Source: Lachnospiraceae bacterium UBA3820
GTDB lineage: Bacteria > Bacillota > Clostridia > Lachnospirales > Lachnospiraceae
Direction of reading: 5' to 3'
Assembly (NCBI GenBank): GCA_002369325.1
Contig: DFDU01000026.1
Span: forward strand, 1-64,000
Length of the DNA: 64,000 bases
Part shown: in pieces, positions 52,326 to 61,519 of the stretch
Position numbering within the stretch: the stretch's first letter is position 1
How the letters are laid out: every line of letters begins with the position of its first letter
Notes under the pieces: generated by a model
Databases searched by the model: none
What the model saw: only the letters and a program-made list of their open reading frames with translations
What the model was told of the DNA's origin: nothing
Position numbers and translations under genes: made by a program

Positions 52326-52961
52326 TTACTTTTTCTTAAAAGACGGGCATACCGAAGCCAGTACGCATTCTTCACACTTAGGTCTTCTTGCAATACAGAC
52401 CTTTCTTCCGTGGCTTATTATCTGAATATTGTATAATATCCACTGTTCCTTCGGAAGACATTTCATAAGGTCATATTCTATCTTTTCCGGATCCTGATTT
52501 TGGGTAAGCCCCAGCAGATTGGAAATTCTTTTAACATGAGTATCGACAACTATGCTCGGCTCGTTAAAGATATTGCCTCGTATGACATTTGCCGTCTTCC
52601 TTCCGACACCCGGAAGCTTTGTAAGCTCATTTATATCCGACGGAACCTCGCCTTTGTATTTATGTACAATTTCATTAGCACAGGCGATCAAATTTTTTGC
52701 CTTGTTTTTATAAAAGCCCGTAGAAAAAATATCCTTTTCAAGCTCCGATTGTTCAGCCCTCGCAAGCGCATACGCATCCGAATATTTTTTGAACAAATCC
52801 TTTGTTACTATATTGACTCTTGCATCGGTACATTGTGCACTTAAGATTGTGGCAACAAGAAGCTCCCACGCATTATTAAAATTAAGATAATGCGTAACCT
52901 CCGTACCGTATTCTTTATTTAAGATTTTTACAATCTCATTTATGCGCTCTTTTTTAGTCAT
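52326..52961 (-). CDS. nth: endonuclease III
   Basis: 211 residues. Helix-hairpin-helix LPGVGRKTANVI with the catalytic Lys, the catalytic Asp in VVDTHVKRIS and the [4Fe-4S] motif C-x6-C-x2-C-x5-C (CIARRPKCEECVLASVC) at the C-terminus. A bifunctional DNA glycosylase/AP lyase removing oxidised pyrimidines. Its terminator-bearing neighbour runs convergently. Confidence 0.96.
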   Translation of the reverse strand: MTKKERINEIVKILNKEYGTEVTHYLNFNNAWELLVATILSAQCTDARVNIVTKDLFKKYSDAYALARAEQSELEKDIFSTGFYKNKAKNLIACANEIVHKYKGEVPSDINELTKLPGVGRKTANVIRGNIFNEPSIVVDTHVKRISNLLGLTQNQDPEKIEYDLMKCLPKEQWILYNIQIISHGRKVCIARRPKCEECVLASVCPSFKKK

Positions 52962-53020
52962 TCCGATTCCTTTTTCACATATAGAAAAATTATTAGTATC
53001 TTTTAATTTAATATCTTTAT

Positions 53021-54337
53021 TTATTTTTTATCCGTATGTCCGAGCAGATAATTGATAAACTGCTGCGCGGTTCTTCCGGATACACCACCGTGTGAAAGTT
53101 CCCATTTGTTGGCCTCCGCGCAAAGCTCTTCATCACTTAATGTAATCTCCGGATAGCGCTTTGCTATTTCGGTAACTATCGTATTAAACTCCTTCTTTGA
53201 CGGTTTTGAATAACTGATGGTAACACCGAAACGATTAACAAGAGAAAGCTTCTCCTGCATAGTATCCGACTTATGCATGCCGTTATCAACCTCAACATCA
53301 TCACGGTCACTCCAGGTTTCCTTGATCAGGTGTCTTCTGTTCGAGGTCGCATAAATAAGCACATTATCAGGCTTGGTTTCAAGACCGCCTTCAATAACTG
53401 CTTTAAGATATTTGTATTCTATCTCAAAATCCTCAAAGGAAAGGTCATCCATATATATTATAAATTTATAATTTCTGTTTTTTATGTGAGATATTACGGC
53501 AGATAAATCCCTGAATTGATGCTTATAAATCTCAATCATTCTAAGTCCCTGATCGTAATATTCATTTATAATAGCTTTTATGCTTGTGGACTTACCGGTT
53601 CCGCTGTCACCAAACAAAAGAGCATTATTGGCTTTTTTGCCGTTTACGAAAGCTTCGGTATTATCAACCAGCTTCTTCTTTTGAACCTCGTATCCGACAA
53701 GATCGGAGAGCATAACCTTGTCAGTATTATTTATAGCGATAAATTCCAGATCCTTACCATCCTCATGGCGTATGCGAAATGCCTTGTTAAGTCCGAACAT
53801 TCCGACACCGTAATGCTTATAAAATTCCGTCATGATGTTAAATATATCATCTACATCCTTAGCCTCGCTCACATGATCGCTGATATATCTTACCTTTTCA
53901 CTGACATTTTGATTATACATCTGTTCCTTTTTCGGAAGAGACTTATAATCTATTATGGTTGAAAAGCAATCTATGCCAAGTTCATTTTCCAATTTTGAAA
54001 AATCATAATGAAAAAGTCTGTTGAATATCTCATAATCATTTTTTGCAAATTTATTTACGGTTCCGTCTCCGGCACCGACTTTTTCGCAGGTAAGCGTAAA
54101 TGAATTTTCATTTGTAATAAGATAAAAGGCCAGGTAGTCCTGCCAAAGATTACGATTAAATCCATAGCTTGTAGCCACATCAAGTATCCTCTTAATCTGG
54201 CTGTAAATCCGGCTTATTATGGTAGCATCATCGCAAAGCTTATTATCCCTGTCATGAAAAATCTCAGCCATCTTATAAAGAATACTGTCACCGGTCAAAT
54301 CACGATAAAGCACAAGTCCCGATATGTCCTTATACAT
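53021..54337 (-). CDS. DUF815-type AAA+ ATPase
   Basis: 438 residues from ATG 54337 (AGGAG eight bases upstream; the frame reaches 54388 without a site). The AAA+ core lies at about 210-430: Walker [14 protein letters not shown], Walker [12 protein letters not shown], sensor YATSNRRHL, and the end [19 protein letters not shown]. The N-terminal 200 residues are helical. DUF815 ATPases are widespread, soluble and uncharacterised. It lies six or so bases past the DUF4870-like gene region, which is upstream on the same strand. Confidence 0.87.
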   Translation of the reverse strand: MYKDISGLVLYRDLTGDSILYKMAEIFHDRDNKLCDDATIISRIYSQIKRILDVATSYGFNRNLWQDYLAFYLITNENSFTLTCEKVGAGDGTVNKFAKNDYEIFNRLFHYDFSKLENELGIDCFSTIIDYKSLPKKEQMYNQNVSEKVRYISDHVSEAKDVDDIFNIMTEFYKHYGVGMFGLNKAFRIRHEDGKDLEFIAINNTDKVMLSDLVGYEVQKKKLVDNTEAFVNGKKANNALLFGDSGTGKSTSIKAIINEYYDQGLRMIEIYKHQFRDLSAVISHIKNRNYKFIIYMDDLSFEDFEIEYKYLKAVIEGGLETKPDNVLIYATSNRRHLIKETWSDRDDVEVDNGMHKSDTMQEKLSLVNRFGVTISYSKPSKKEFNTIVTEIAKRYPEITLSDEELCAEANKWELSHGGVSGRTAQQFINYLLGHTDKK

Positions 54338-54393
54338 AAAATCATCTCCTAAATCTTTAATGTCTGTTATTTTATACGTCCGGTGCAATTGTA

Positions 54394-54711
54394 CTACTTC
54401 ATAAGCTTGATATCACCGATAACAGGAAGTGGCTTGGTGCTGTTGTTTGATGCAGAAACAATACCTGCTATAGCCATGATAAATACAACAAGCCCTATAA
54501 AACCAAAAATAATTCCCGAAAATATTCTAATAACCGGAATCCAACCGAGAGCACCGCTTATCGCACCACATATGGTTGCACAAATATTTATAATCAATGC
54601 CTGATTAAGATGATGCTTTATAAATTCGTCATCCTGATCTCCGTTAATAAGTGCTATAATCCAGCCTATCCATGTAATGTAACTTACTATTCCTGCAGTT
54701 CTTGCTTCCAT
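54394..54711 (-). CDS. small DUF4870/TM-rich membrane protein
   Basis: 105 residues with three hydrophobic segments (about 6-22, 38-58, 62-86). [19 protein letters not shown] then [16 protein letters not shown] is typical of the DUF4870-like family. Function unknown. It sits just upstream of the DUF815 ATPase gene and may be co-transcribed with it. Confidence 0.75.
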   Translation of the reverse strand: MEARTAGIVSYITWIGWIIALINGDQDDEFIKHHLNQALIINICATICGAISGALGWIPVIRIFSGIIFGFIGLVVFIMAIAGIVSASNNSTKPLPVIGDIKLMK

Positions 54712-54847
54712 TTTATGAATCCTCCCTAAATAATTAAATTATAATTATAACAAGTACTTTATATAAAAACATTGCATTTATTTTACCATTCAATTCCTGC
54801 AAATACAATAAAAAACAGATTAAAATAAGATTAAAAAACAAAAAAGA

Positions 54848-54873
54848 GGACTGTGTCTTCAAAGACACAGTCC
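54848..54873 (-). terminator. strong intrinsic terminator of the 1655-residue surface protein
   Basis: GGACTGTGTCTT, a two-base loop and its perfect complement, followed on the minus strand by CTCTTTTTTG. It lies about 27 bases past the stop. Confidence 0.88.
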
Positions 54874-54900
54874 CCATTAAAGGTTCAAGTTAACAAATAT

Positions 54901-57900
54901 TTAATTTGCATTTGTAAATCCGTAACAAACTTCATCAATAAGATTATCGTTCGCATCGTATATTCTGAACAATGTCCAATAATAACCATAAACAGGTTTC
55001 CACAATGTCCACAATGAATTATCTAATGAACCGCATTTTCCTGTAGAATAAATCCAAGGATTCGGATCTCCCTGAACCAGCAAATTACAATCCAAAACAA
55101 GCATCTCATACTTGTAAGAATTATTAGGATTATCTCTGGATTCAATACCTACCAAAAAGCCTCCGTCATACGGCATCTGGCAAACTGCCTTAATCGCCTT
55201 ATGGTATTCGGTTCCGAATGCACTCTGGATTTCGGATGCTTCCTCATTTCCCACAACTCTCGCATAGCAAACGAATACATAGCTTCCTGATTTTTCAGGT
55301 GTCCAACTCATCCAGTTGTTATTTAACTTCCATGGGCTAACCTCAAACCATACCAAAGGATTATTGCTGTCGCATGCAACCCATCTGTATTCTACGTCAT
55401 CTTCTTCATTGCTCTTTTCAATAGATATACCTGCCTGAATAGAAGGATAATTGCTTGCACAATAAATACCGTTTGTCTTAATTGTTCCATCGGAATGAGG
55501 TGGTTCCGGACCATCTACGAAACTGATATCTACATCATAGTCATTTCCCGGCTCTGTATCTAATGTTGTTTTATTATTAGCATTAAATACAAAATCTATA
55601 GGGTCTCCCGGCACACCGTTTATAACAGCACTCCAGAAAGCAAGCGTATGCTCCGGACTCTTCGGGAATGTAATATTGATAACACCACCGGTAGAATAAA
55701 GCTCATATTCTGTTACCTGCGAATCGGTTTCAGAATCATACCAAACATTAGTACCTGCTCGATCAATAACGCCCTCCTGTGCAGTTACGGTAAGCTTAAC
55801 ATTTTTATCATTCTTATCAAGATAAGTTACTGTTACAACGCCTGAATTATCTTTCTTTATATCAACCGCACCATGGAATCTTACAACTGCAATATTCGGA
55901 TCCGGACCTCCGTTACCTCCAAAGTCAAGACAAACCTCATAAGCATGTCCTTTCTCGGTAGCAAATGTTGCGGTTTTATTATTGATATCGATACCTCTCG
56001 GATTTTCATCACGTGAATCATCATCCATATAATATCCCGCATACAGAGGTTCTTCGCTGAATTCGAAAGTGAGCTGTCCTCCGTTTGTAACAAGCACATC
56101 CACATAACCTACAGGTTCCGGCGGTTGTTCTCCGGTGCCTTGGTCATCAAAAATCGGATCGGCACGTTTATACAACATTGTACCTTCTGCCGGTTTTACA
56201 GTAACTGCAACATCCTCACCTTGATTATTTATATATGTTACGGTTGCTGTACTTGTATTTTCATTAAACGTAATCTGACTTGATTCAGGGAATGCTAATA
56301 CTGCTTCATCAGAATCTTCTCCACCGTTTGGTCCGAAGTTATCTCCCCTCTTTTCGATAAGGCTGAATTCTAATACTGTACTTCCTTCCGGAACATCAAG
56401 CATTCCGAGTGACACTACATAATTATCATCTACAGGAATCGGATTCAAAACCTTTGCCCAACCGGTCGTACCGGCTGCGGTTATTCTTACAACCATTCTT
56501 TCAGGATCAAAACCGGAAAGAGTAATATTATCCTTAGCGCCAAGACCTGCAATATTTGTACCCTTAGCCACTTTACCACCTGTTAAGGCCTCATCAAATC
56601 CTTGAATTCCGACAACATCTGCAGTTATCGTCTCTTCACCCTCACCAACAGTAAGAGTAGGTTCAGCAAAGCTTATATCATAGGTTCTTGTACATACAAA
56701 TCTGAACTGAACGTCCGTAACAGGAGTTCCGTCCGGTGTTAATTCATAATTTGAAAGTTTATATTTATAATATGATTCTCCACCAACAGGTTTTACTTCT
56801 TTAAGATCTATCCATTTTCTGTCTTCAAGTACCTGAGCCTTATAGTATTTATTAGCAGGGACTAAAATAAATTCAACATCTGCTTCTTTCGTTGTATATG
56901 CAAACTGTGAAACAACATTGTCTTTATCATCTTTTTCTGCTTCCAACGCAACTACATCAGAAGTTTGTACAACACCTACAGTTTCATCTCCGTCCTTGTA
57001 TGTAAAGGTTGCTTGATCGTTCGACATGACTCCGAGGGTTGTATTTATCCTAAGCTTAGCTTTATTTCCTTCCGGTACAGCTGCTTCCTTGGTAAGTATT
57101 GCATAATCGGAAAAGCTTGGCGCTTCAAAGGAAATTGCATTTGTTTCAGGATCATATCCTGTAATCATTACACTTTCATATCTCGTTTCGGTACCATTAT
57201 TTGCATGTGTATTTTTATGTACAATCTGGACATCCTTTCCCGAAAGATCTATATCTTCATCAAGCGAAAGTGTAATTTCCGCAGGTTCATTAAGTCCCTC
57301 TGAAGTATTACCCACTTCGGTTCTCCATGCAGCATCAGCATTATCATCCTGTACTCCACCCTTTAAATATATCTCATTTAAGCTAAGATCAAGGCCTGCC
57401 TCAATATTATAATCATCGGCATCACTTTCCAATGCCTCCTTATATGGAACGGCATCCTGGCCATTTATCTGAATATCTACGACTGAAAGTTCTCCGGTTC
57501 CACCGTCAAGAGTTCCTGCCTCAAGATCTACAGATGCAGCCGAAACAGCTTCAGACTCTTCTGTATCTGCCGTATTTTCATATGGTACAACATTTGCACC
57601 GATATGGAAATTACCGCTGTCAATCTTAAACATAAAGATACATGCATCATCTGCTTCATCACTGAGTATCTTTACATTTCCGGCATTTCTGTTTACACCG
57701 CTGAATGATTTTACCTGATATCCCTGCTCAGGCTGAATCTTCATCTTAACCCAGGTTCCCGTAGGCATAACCATCTCGCTGTTTGATGGTCCTGACTCAG
57801 AATGTGTCTCCGGATTATATCCACGACGATCAAGCTGATAATGGATTGCCGGCATCTCCTCATTTGTATATTCTTTTACACTATCATCAACTGCAATATG

Positions 57901-59868
57901 CTTATACCATCCGTCATCAAGATGATAAAATCCGTCCGTACTGTCCGGTTCCTGATTCGGATCAAAGGTTCCGTCCTGATAATATATATCCATAAGTGTA
58001 AGCGTTGACTTACCTATATATTTATCACTCGGCTCAATTCCACCCATTTCAATCGGAGCATAATAATCATCCTGTGACCAGAGGAAATTTCCTATATAGC
58101 AATTTGAATTTGGTGAAGCTGCTATCTGAATATTATATTCATCGTCTATACCATCATCTTCACATTCGTTAACCGGTACATCTTTAATAGTAATATATAT
58201 ACCCTGATCTTTGAATAATCTAAGCATGGAAGCTTCATCATCAAAGATATTAGGTTTCGTCGGATCGCCATCGAGATGAAGCTGGTTACTGTAGTCCACA
58301 TCATTTATCTTAATCGCATCTATTCTGTCTCCCCAGTTTCCTAAGAAAACACTAATATCTACAGTTTCTGCACCATCTTCTTTGTCATATGAGATAACCT
58401 GAGTTCCGTATCTTTGTGCAGCTTCGGCATATTGTTCATCAGTATAGTTATCTTCCCAACTAAACATATCCCATCTTTCGGTTCTTTGGCCATGCTCTCC
58501 GTTTTCATTTATGGCAAATTGAGTTGAAAACCAATACTTATCATAATATGTGGTTACCTTTTCATGACCATATCCCGGAGTTCCGGTCCAGCTAGGATTG
58601 CCATTATAATCCATACCGGAAATATTAATCTTGGCAGTTGAATTTCCACCCGGTTGAGGACCGCCACCGCCGCCGTTTCCGGCGAAATCAAGATTCACCT
58701 CATACTCACTGCCTACTACAGTTGTCAAAGAGGTTTCATTATTATTAATCTCAAAATCCACAGGCTGTTCAGTCTGAGGCTGTCCGTTGATGAATTCATT
58801 ATAATTTGCACTTAACGGTTCTGCGGTAAAACTAATATCAACAGCTCCACCGTTTGTAATAAGTACATCCCTGTAACTATCCGTCGGCGTCTCACCGTCA
58901 TATATCTGCTCTGCACGCTTTTCCAATGTAGTACCTTGTGCAGGAGCTACTGTTACTGTTACATCCTCATTTTGAGCATTTTTATATGTAATAGTTGCAG
59001 TATTTGTATGTTCATCAAATCCTATTTCATCAATACCGCGGAATACTATTTTTGCCTCATTTTCATTTCCGCCGGATTGAGGATCACCGCCATTTCCTAT
59101 AAAATCAATGTCTACCTCATACTCACTGCCTACAGTGGTTGTTAAAGAAGATTCATATTGGTGATAATCTGTATTATATGTGACTTCTAAATTCTCAGGT
59201 TGATCAGTCTTAGGCTGTCCGTTAATAAATTCATTATAACAAGCACTCTTCGGGTTTTCCGGGAAGGCAAAGGTAAGCTCCCCACCGCTTGTAATAAGGA
59301 CATCTCTTTGACCGATAATTTCCTCACCGTTACGGATGTCTTCAGTACGCTTTTCTAAAGTAGTAGTACTATTTAATGGCTGTACATAAACTTTTACAGT
59401 TTTATTTTCAGCATTTTTATATTCAAGAGCCGCATACGGATACTCACTTCCATATAACTCAAACGAGTCAACACCGCGGAATACTATTTTTGCCTCATTA
59501 TTATTTCCGCCGCCACTATTCTTGGCACGCACGATAAAGTTCATGTTTACCGGAAAAGAATCTACACTTGCAGTGGAAATACTTGTTTTTCCCTCTTCAT
59601 CCACAATAAGTGTTGCTTCAAAATTATTTGGACCTGTTAAAACCGCTTCCATGGTTTCTGAATTAAAGCCCGTTAAGGATATCTCATCATCAAAACCAAG
59701 CAATACTTCTCCGTTCTTATCTGCACTGACACTTTCTTCTCCCACTTCCCATGGTCCGTTGAATGTCACTCTAAGTGACATATCCGCTTTAGCTATATTT
59801 ACCGGAATAAATGACAAAGCCAAAGCAAGAGTCAAAAGCAGTGCCATCAGCCTTTTTGCTTTTTTCAT
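54901..59868 (-). CDS. 1655-residue secreted repeat protein
   Basis: A classical signal peptide (1-28, ending AKA). Beyond it the protein reads as a duplicated block: X1 (about 30-115), A1 and A2 (about 123-400), a long unique middle (about 405-935), X2 (about 1065-1180), A3 and A4 (about 1185-1455) and a unique C-terminal domain (about 1460-1655). The A unit carries (A/V)KIVFRG, TLEKR, RDVLITNGG, YNEFINGQP and VGSEYEV plus DF.GNGG. The C-terminal domain (YHKAIKAVCQMPYDGG, KYEMLVLDCNLLVQG, YGYYWTLFRIYD) is one I have seen in clostridial surface proteins. No LPXTG, SLH or choline-binding anchor is visible, so it is secreted or held by an unknown route. Probable adhesin or matrix protein. Confidence 0.8.
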   Translation of the reverse strand: MKKAKRLMALLLTLALALSFIPVNIAKADMSLRVTFNGPWEVGEESVSADKNGEVLLGFDDEISLTGFNSETMEAVLTGPNNFEATLIVDEEGKTSISTASVDSFPVNMNFIVRAKNSGGGNNNEAKIVFRGVDSFELYGSEYPYAALEYKNAENKTVKVYVQPLNSTTTLEKRTEDIRNGEEIIGQRDVLITSGGELTFAFPENPKSACYNEFINGQPKTDQPENLEVTYNTDYHQYESSLTTTVGSEYEVDIDFIGNGGDPQSGGNENEAKIVFRGIDEIGFDEHTNTATITYKNAQNEDVTVTVAPAQGTTLEKRAEQIYDGETPTDSYRDVLITNGGAVDISFTAEPLSANYNEFINGQPQTEQPVDFEINNNETSLTTVVGSEYEVNLDFAGNGGGGGPQPGGNSTAKINISGMDYNGNPSWTGTPGYGHEKVTTYYDKYWFSTQFAINENGEHGQRTERWDMFSWEDNYTDEQYAEAAQRYGTQVISYDKEDGAETVDISVFLGNWGDRIDAIKINDVDYSNQLHLDGDPTKPNIFDDEASMLRLFKDQGIYITIKDVPVNECEDDGIDDEYNIQIAASPNSNCYIGNFLWSQDDYYAPIEMGGIEPSDKYIGKSTLTLMDIYYQDGTFDPNQEPDSTDGFYHLDDGWYKHIAVDDSVKEYTNEEMPAIHYQLDRRGYNPETHSESGPSNSEMVMPTGTWVKMKIQPEQGYQVKSFSGVNRNAGNVKILSDEADDACIFMFKIDSGNFHIGANVVPYENTADTEESEAVSAASVDLEAGTLDGGTGELSVVDIQINGQDAVPYKEALESDADDYNIEAGLDLSLNEIYLKGGVQDDNADAAWRTEVGNTSEGLNEPAEITLSLDEDIDLSGKDVQIVHKNTHANNGTETRYESVMITGYDPETNAISFEAPSFSDYAILTKEAAVPEGNKAKLRINTTLGVMSNDQATFTYKDGDETVGVVQTSDVVALEAEKDDKDNVVSQFAYTTKEADVEFILVPANKYYKAQVLEDRKWIDLKEVKPVGGESYYKYKLSNYELTPDGTPVTDVQFRFVCTRTYDISFAEPTLTVGEGEETITADVVGIQGFDEALTGGKVAKGTNIAGLGAKDNITLSGFDPERMVVRITAAGTTGWAKVLNPIPVDDNYVVSLGMLDVPEGSTVLEFSLIEKRGDNFGPNGGEDSDEAVLAFPESSQITFNENTSTATVTYINNQGEDVAVTVKPAEGTMLYKRADPIFDDQGTGEQPPEPVGYVDVLVTNGGQLTFEFSEEPLYAGYYMDDDSRDENPRGIDINNKTATFATEKGHAYEVCLDFGGNGGPDPNIAVVRFHGAVDIKKDNSGVVTVTYLDKNDKNVKLTVTAQEGVIDRAGTNVWYDSETDSQVTEYELYSTGGVINITFPKSPEHTLAFWSAVINGVPGDPIDFVFNANNKTTLDTEPGNDYDVDISFVDGPEPPHSDGTIKTNGIYCASNYPSIQAGISIEKSNEEDDVEYRWVACDSNNPLVWFEVSPWKLNNNWMSWTPEKSGSYVFVCYARVVGNEEASEIQSAFGTEYHKAIKAVCQMPYDGGFLVGIESRDNPNNSYKYEMLVLDCNLLVQGDPNPWIYSTGKCGSLDNSLWTLWKPVYGYYWTLFRIYDANDNLIDEVCYGFTNAN

Positions 59869-59985
59869 TAAAAATCCCCCTTTTTTAATATTTTTGTTAT
59901 TTTTCAGATTTATCGTTTTCTTTACGTTTAAAGCGACAAACCCTTTAGGATAAACATGGTTTTATTATATCAATTCCGATACATT

Positions 59986-60040
59986 TTGTAAACAAATTTA
60001 CCGCACTTGTCAATGACAAATGCGGTAAATTTGTTTACAA
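59986..60040. repeat. 55-bp near-perfect palindrome at the 3' end of the DUF4143 gene
   Basis: Twenty-base arms (59986-60005 and 60021-60040) are exactly complementary, and the 15-base loop contains a further TTGTC...GACAA. It overlaps the last codons of the ATPase gene at 60035-61378. No T-run follows on the minus strand; on the plus strand it points to nothing. Confidence 0.75.
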
Positions 60041-61378
60041 CAATCCGGCCATATATATCGGAAGATGAATAACTCCATCTTTTATCATAATATCTTTGGG
60101 ATAAAGGATGTATTTTTCACCTATTTTTTCGGAAAATTTATTACTGAATTTATCCAAAGACGAATGTTTCTTATATGCAGAGGACTTAACCTCCACGGGA
60201 CAGATTTTTCTGTCGTGTTTAATCAAAAAATCTATCTCAATATTATTTTCACGTTTATTTTTATCGTTGCGTGAATAAAAATAAAGTCTGTGGCCCGATG
60301 CTCGTAACATTTGACTTACAATATTTTCCATAAGCATACCCTCATTAACATTTATCCTATCCAGAAGGATATCCTTATATAATTTATTGTCCATATAATC
60401 ATCATCCTGAAATGTTAAAGTGACCAAAAGGCCTGTATCCGTCATATATATTTTCTGTGTTGTATGCTCCTCGTTAAGCTTTAGTCCAATATTGGGATCA
60501 GTCGAGTTAAAACAAGGGCTTACGACCATCGCCTCATCAAGCCATACAAACGCATCCTCATATTCCCTTAATCGTGCCGACTTCGAAAGCGAGGATAATT
60601 TATATTTCTTTTCTTTTCTTGAAAGTTGTGCCGGAATATTATCAAATATTGAGTACACCTTGCTTTCATATCCTTCGGCAAATTTTGCTATATCTTCCCT
60701 GTAAAGGTGCAAAATTCTTTTCTTAATTCTGTCTGCCAATTCATAATCATTTTTCTGTGCAAACATTTCTACTGCCTGCGGCATGCCGCCAACGAGCATA
60801 TATTGTCTGAAGCTTTTCATAATGCTTTGATGAAGTGCCTGTCCCAACGGCTCTTTCTTTTCAAAATGCTGTATGATTAACGGATAAGTAACTTCATCAC
60901 CCATAGCCCATAAAAATTCTTCAAAATCTAAAGGATACATCTGTATACTTTCTTCTTCAGACGGAATAACTATATCTCTTATATTTCGCTTCAAAGATAT
61001 CAACGAACCTGTTTCAATATAATCATATCGTCCATCCTCTACGAGATATTTTATCATTTGTCTTGTAGCAGGGCACAATTGAACCTCATCAAAAATAATC
61101 ACTGATTGTCTTTCGTAAAGTCTTACTTTATAATTTGCTGACAATACGGAAAAAATATGGTTTAAGTCATCTCCATTTTCTTCAAATAGCTTTTTAATTG
61201 ATTTCGATGCCTTGGCAAAATCTATCAAAATGTAGCTTTTATATTCATTTTTTGCGAATTTTTCTGCTATATAGCTTTTGCCGACACGTCTTGCACCTTC
61301 TATCAAAAGTGCACTGTTTCCGTTATCTTTATTCTTCCACTTAACAAGTTCACTATATATTTTTCTTTTTATTTCCAT
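60035..61378 (-). CDS. DUF4143-type AAA ATPase
   Basis: 447 residues. Walker A LLIEGARRVGKS (25-36), Walker B SVIIFDEVQLCP, sensor YIETGSLISL, then a DUF4143 C-terminal half (about 210-400) ending in the restriction-endonuclease-like strand motif IDFLIKHDRKICPVEVKSS (ID...E-K). Such ATPases are common in Clostridia and often occur in variable numbers; the role is unknown. The promoter overlaps the first of three phased repeats (61438-61519), suggesting tight control. Confidence 0.88.
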   Translation of the reverse strand: MEIKRKIYSELVKWKNKDNGNSALLIEGARRVGKSYIAEKFAKNEYKSYILIDFAKASKSIKKLFEENGDDLNHIFSVLSANYKVRLYERQSVIIFDEVQLCPATRQMIKYLVEDGRYDYIETGSLISLKRNIRDIVIPSEEESIQMYPLDFEEFLWAMGDEVTYPLIIQHFEKKEPLGQALHQSIMKSFRQYMLVGGMPQAVEMFAQKNDYELADRIKKRILHLYREDIAKFAEGYESKVYSIFDNIPAQLSRKEKKYKLSSLSKSARLREYEDAFVWLDEAMVVSPCFNSTDPNIGLKLNEEHTTQKIYMTDTGLLVTLTFQDDDYMDNKLYKDILLDRINVNEGMLMENIVSQMLRASGHRLYFYSRNDKNKRENNIEIDFLIKHDRKICPVEVKSSAYKKHSSLDKFSNKFSEKIGEKYILYPKDIMIKDGVIHLPIYMAGLL

Positions 61379-61428
61379 TTTGCCCTCTCCAATCCGAAAA
61401 AAACTATATATTTCAACATTCTAATATA

Positions 61429-61458
61429 TATGTACATCACGAAAAGGCACTTTGTCAA
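61429..61458 (-). promoter_or_regulatory. promoter of the DUF4143 gene, overlapped by repeat 1
   Basis: Minus strand: TTGACA (61453-61458), an 18-base spacer and TACATA (61429-61434). Repeat 1 (61438-61453) fills the spacer. A ribosome site GGAGAGGG follows before the ATG at 61378. Confidence 0.5.
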
Positions 61459-61519
61459 GTCGTGTTTTCTCACGAAAAGGCACTTTCTTTTTTCTCATTT
61501 TCCCACGAAAAGGCACTTT
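61438..61519. repeat. three 16-bp direct repeats with exact 33-bp spacing
   Basis: CACGAAAAGGCACTTT occurs at 61438-61453, 61471-61486 and 61504-61519 with no mismatch. The 17-base gaps differ from one another. The third copy ends at the stop codon of the XRE gene. Spacing of 33 bp is about three helical turns, so bound proteins would line up on one face of the DNA. Best read as an operator array. Confidence 0.85.

Noticed and set aside
54901..59868. LPXTG or SLH-anchored wall protein
   Set aside because: Neither a sortase motif with hydrophobic tail nor SLH repeats are present; the C-terminus ends in a globular domain.
61438..61519. Possible CRISPR array
   Set aside because: Only three 16-bp repeats, 17-bp gaps and no cas genes nearby; gaps are T/C-rich fillers and the array overlaps a promoter and a stop codon.
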